This document shows positions 7,631 through 9,178 of a stretch of 9,178 nucleotides of DNA, piece by piece (the stretch's first letter is position 1; every line of letters starts with the position of its first letter). Location: contig JAEZGP010000162.1 of NCBI GenBank assembly GCA_023437285.1, forward strand, positions 1-9,178. The letters are read 5' to 3'. The stretch comes from Actinomycetes bacterium. GTDB taxonomy: Bacteria; Actinomycetota; Actinomycetes; Mycobacteriales; Micromonosporaceae. The notes under the pieces were generated by a model. That model did not search any database and had not been told where the DNA came from. It saw only the letters and a list, made by a program, of their open reading frames with translations. A program made the position numbers and the translations under genes.

Positions 7631-7794
7631 AGGCGCCCCCGCATCAGTCGTCGCGAACTACTCCTGTACCCGGGACGGCGTCCCGTTCAAACTCGCTCGA
7701 TTGTCCTGGCATGAGCCGACAGTGCCGAAGATCCTCCGTTAAAAGCTGCTTTCAACATATGTACGTCGTGTAAACGGCGGAATCGGCGACGGCC
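7631..7794. other. 164-bp intergenic region, relatively AT-rich
   Basis: It contains no gene. From about 7685 to 7782 it is visibly richer in A and T than its surroundings, with an ACATATGT palindrome at 7755-7762. It carries the candidate glycosyltransferase promoter, and an in-frame TAA (7771-7773) closes the VWA reading frame just upstream of its start. Confidence 0.6.
7663..7690 (-). promoter_or_regulatory. Candidate glycosyltransferase promoter with palindrome in the spacer
   Basis: Reading the minus strand, TTGAAC (7690-7685) and TACAGG (7668-7663) are 16 bp apart, about 33 bp before the GTG start. Between and touching them lies a perfect inverted repeat, CGGGAC-GGC-GTCCCG on the plus strand (7671-7685). 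This would suit a repressor site. The -10 is a poor match at its last base. Confidence 0.3.
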
Positions 7795-8253
7795 GTGAAC
7801 CAGCCGTCGCGGCGCGCGGCCAGCCAGGCCGCCGTGGTGCTGCCGAGCCTGCGCCGGCCCGTACCGGCCGTGACCATCGTCGTGGACACCTCAGGTTCCA
7901 TGTCGGAGGCCGACCTGGCTGAGGCGATGGCCGAGGTCGCCGGCGTGCTGCGCGGCGTCGGCATCCGCGGCAACCGGGTCACCGTCCTGTCCTGCGACGC
8001 GGCCGTACACGCCGCGCAGCGGATCTCCCGGGCGGAGGAGTTGGAGTTCGCCGGCGGCGGCGGTACGGACATGCGCGAGGGCATCGCGGCGGCGCTCGCC
8101 CAGCCGCAACGACCCGACGTCATCGTGGTCCTCACCGACGGCGAGACACCCTGGCCGGACGAGCCGGCCTCGACCAGGGTCATCGCCGGCCTGATCGGCA
8201 CCGCGCCGCCCACGCCGCCTGCCTGGATCGAGTCGATCCGTATCGGCGCGTAG
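7795..8253 (+). CDS. Stand-alone VWA-like domain protein (C-terminal half of a DUF2201-type protein), possibly truncated
   Basis: A 152-residue cytoplasmic protein that is almost entirely a von Willebrand A-like domain. The MIDAS metal site is complete: D31-T-S33-G-S35 (VVDTSGSMS), T91 (GGGGTDM) and D115 (VVLTDGETPWP). The segment QPSRRAASQAAVVLPSLRRPVP resembles the linker that precedes the VWA half in DUF2201 proteins of about 400 residues, which carry an N-terminal putative metallopeptidase domain and usually neighbour a MoxR-type AAA ATPase. Both are missing here. The frame closes at TAA 7771, only 24 bp before GTG 7795, and the ribosome site is weak (GGCGGAA about 12 nt away). The gene may therefore be a 5'-truncated remnant whose surviving part is still open, or a genuinely short VWA protein. 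The VWA identity is clear; the truncation is inference. Confidence 0.75.
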   Translation: MNQPSRRAASQAAVVLPSLRRPVPAVTIVVDTSGSMSEADLAEAMAEVAGVLRGVGIRGNRVTVLSCDAAVHAAQRISRAEELEFAGGGGTDMREGIAAALAQPQRPDVIVVLTDGETPWPDEPASTRVIAGLIGTAPPTPPAWIESIRIGA

Positions 8254-8281
8254 CGGACCGTCACCTCGATTGGTGGTCCGC
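8253..8281. terminator. Hairpin between convergent VWA and reductase genes
   Basis: GCGGAC (8253-8258) pairs with GTCCGC (8276-8281), and CACC (8262-8265) with GGTG (8272-8275) around a TCGATT loop, leaving a 3-nt bulge. It lies between convergent stop codons, the expected place for a bidirectional terminator. There is no T-run. Confidence 0.5.
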
Positions 8282-8288
8282 CCACCCG

Positions 8289-8861
8289 CTACCGGGGGAC
8301 GCGGAACCTGAGGACCGTGACGGCCCCCTCCTGCGTGTTGCTGATCGGCTCCAGGTCGATCCGGCCGAGACCCGGGGACGAGAAGCAGACACCGCCGCCG
8401 AGCAGGATCGGCAGCACGTAGACCACGATCTCGTCGACCAGCCCAGCCGCCAGGCACTGGCTGGCCACGTCCGCGCCGAGAAGCTCCAGATCCTTGCCGC
8501 CCGCCGCGGCCAGCGCCGTGGCGACCGCCTCCTTGAGGTCACCGGTGAGGAACGTGACGCCCGGGTCCGGCGGGTCCGGCGGCTCGTGGGTCAGGACGAA
8601 CACCGGCCCGGAAAAGGGATAACCCTCCTCCGTTTTCCCCTCGTCGGCGGCGGGCTCCTGGCCGGCGGCCATCTTCTTGCCGATCTCGTGGGTACGCCGG
8701 CCGACCAGCATGGCACCCGTGTTCGCCGCGATCTCGGCGAGCCACGGCGCGTCCGGCGGCGCAAAGCCGAAGATCCAGTCCATCGTGTCATCGGGACCGG
8801 CGATGTACCCGTCAAGCGACATGGACCTGTTCACGACAACTTTGCCGGTTCCACCGCTCAT
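8289..8861 (-). CDS. RibD C-terminal / dihydrofolate reductase-like family reductase
   Basis: A 190-residue cytoplasmic protein of the YyaP/YwjB type, presumed to use NAD(P)H; its physiological substrate is unknown. Seen: the opening strand and loop KVVVNRSMSLDGYIAGPDDTMDWIF (7-31), GAMLVGRRTHEIG (49-61), PVFVLTHEPP (86-95), the cofactor-site stretch DLELLGADVASQCLAAGLVDEIVVYVLPILLGGG (124-157), and a C-terminal strand ending RFRVPR. The length is typical. ATG 8861 is preceded by GGAGGACGA, a near-perfect ribosome site, so a longer reading frame reaching 9062 is rejected. A perfect palindrome lies 18 bp upstream. This type of gene often sits beside a TetR or ArsR regulator, but none is in the window. 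It converges on the VWA gene. Confidence 0.9.
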   Translation of the reverse strand: MSGGTGKVVVNRSMSLDGYIAGPDDTMDWIFGFAPPDAPWLAEIAANTGAMLVGRRTHEIGKKMAAGQEPAADEGKTEEGYPFSGPVFVLTHEPPDPPDPGVTFLTGDLKEAVATALAAAGGKDLELLGADVASQCLAAGLVDEIVVYVLPILLGGGVCFSSPGLGRIDLEPISNTQEGAVTVLRFRVPR

Positions 8862-8878
8862 TCGTCCTCCGCGTGTTT

Positions 8879-8894
8879 GTACTGAAACCAGTAC
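8879..8894. promoter_or_regulatory. 16-bp perfect palindrome upstream of the reductase, likely operator
   Basis: GTACTG-AAAC-CAGTAC has 6-bp perfect arms and lies 18 bp before the reductase start, just upstream of its GGAGGA site. On the minus strand it overlaps possible promoter elements (GTCAAC, then TACAAA about 15 bp on). Size and symmetry suit a TetR- or MarR-type dimer. The arms are visible; the regulator is inferred. Confidence 0.45.
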
Positions 8895-8956
8895 CGTTGA
8901 CCCTACCGAGGGACAGTGACACTCTTCGGCCACATGACTGTTTACTAGCGGAAACC

Positions 8957-8989
8957 GTAGATCCACAGTAGATCTACCGGAGATCTGCC
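8957..8989 (+). repeat. Three tandem 11-bp repeats (GTAGATC-type)
   Basis: The units GTAGATCCACA (8957), GTAGATCTACC (8968) and GGAGATCTGCC (8979) follow one another at exactly 11 bp. The middle one includes the perfect palindrome GTAGATCTAC (8968-8977). An 11-bp period equals about one helical turn, as in binding arrays of OmpR-type or SARP regulators. They lie between the reductase promoter and the CRISPR end. Confidence 0.45.
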
Positions 8990-9022
8990 ATCGGCTGTCA
9001 TGGAGGGTCGGCCACAGCCCGA

Positions 9023-9050
9023 AGACCACCCCAGCGATGGTGTGGAGCCC
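9023..9050 (-). repeat. Possible heavily decayed CRISPR repeat
   Basis: This stretch lies exactly 62 bases to the left of the degenerate repeat at 9085-9112 and agrees with it at 18 of 28 positions, counted by eye, including the shared GGAGCCC end. It keeps an imperfect stem (CCACCCC...GGTGTGG). It may be the fossil of an older array end; chance similarity is possible. Confidence 0.25.
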
Positions 9051-9084
9051 AGGCACCGGCAAGGGACGGTTTCACGCGTCGCCG

Positions 9085-9178
9085 ACACGATCCCCGCATA
9101 CGCGGGGAGCCCTTGGTGGGCCTGTATCTGCGTCGGACGTGAGGAAGGATCACCCCCGCATGCGCGGGGAGCAGTAGG
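9085..9178 (-). CRISPR. Leader-distal end of a type I-E-like CRISPR array, continuing beyond window
   Basis: Read on the minus strand, the repeat at 9174-9147 has 28 bases with the I-E-type stem core CTCCCCGCGCATGCGGGG. A second, terminal repeat at 9112-9085 keeps the core with one change (CTCCCCGCGTATGCGGGG) but diverges at its 3' flank, as leader-distal repeats often do. They are 62 bases apart, leaving a 34-base spacer at 9113-9146, close to the 32-33 usual for I-E. By the usual I-E repeat direction, transcription runs right to left, so the leader and any cas genes should lie to the right, outside the window. Only two repeats are visible. Confidence 0.75.

Larger units (their letters stand above)
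8862..9022. other. Intergenic region between the reductase and the CRISPR array end
   Basis: It contains the palindromic operator candidate, the 11-bp tandem repeats and otherwise unassigned sequence. The reading frames crossing it show no recognisable protein. Confidence 0.6.

Noticed and set aside
8862..9062. A 67-residue N-terminal extension of the reductase
   Set aside because: The GGAGGA site before ATG 8861 and the family's usual start fix the shorter form; the extension would also translate across the palindrome and the 11-bp repeats.
9000..9178. An open frame starting at ATG 9000 and running off the right edge
   Set aside because: It reads straight through both CRISPR repeats (giving the typical SPPHARGA-type artefact) and shows no recognisable domain.

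Overview
The window is GC-rich throughout. GTG starts with GGGG/GGAGG-type ribosome sites, ATGA-coupled genes, an XRE/NB-ARC/TPR regulator and a type I-E-like CRISPR repeat all point to an actinobacterium. The style resembles Micromonosporaceae or a relative, but that placement is an inference from composition and gene families, not a measured result.

Layout, left to right. (1) Minus strand, 1-2241: the N-terminal 747 codons of a large STAND-type regulator (XRE helix-turn-helix, NB-ARC ATPase, TPR repeats), cut off by the window edge. (2) Minus strand, 2305-2757: a small protein with the WHxH...T...C signature of the glycine-rich-domain-protein-like family, 63 bp upstream of the regulator and possibly co-transcribed with it. 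(3) Diverging from it across 90 bp is a 501-residue protein that joins a degenerate NadM-like nucleotidyltransferase module to a SAM methyltransferase. The shared intergenic region holds two tandem 11-bp units resembling an actinobacterial PHO box. (4) Next on the plus strand come a membrane-anchored family 3 solute-binding protein and, overlapping it by ATGA, a polytopic membrane protein with an extracytoplasmic tail. There is no ABC ATPase, so this looks like a ligand sensor pair in the style of GlnH/GlnX rather than a transporter. (5) A GT4 glycosyltransferase on the minus strand converges on it; both stop codons flank or enter a GC-rich hairpin. (6) A stand-alone VWA domain follows on the plus strand. 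It looks like only the C-terminal half of a DUF2201-type protein. (7) A RibD-C/DHFR-like reductase on the minus strand has a perfect palindrome over its promoter region. (8) The right end runs into the leader-distal end of a type I-E-like CRISPR array. It has one good repeat, one degenerate repeat and perhaps a third, heavily decayed one, and is preceded by three 11-bp GTAGATC-type tandem repeats.

The most unusual items are the pseudo-adenylyltransferase/methyltransferase fusion with its divergent WHxH partner, and the ABC-less binding-protein/membrane pair. The remaining genes look like ordinary accessory actinobacterial content. I see no rRNA, tRNA, transposase or cas gene.
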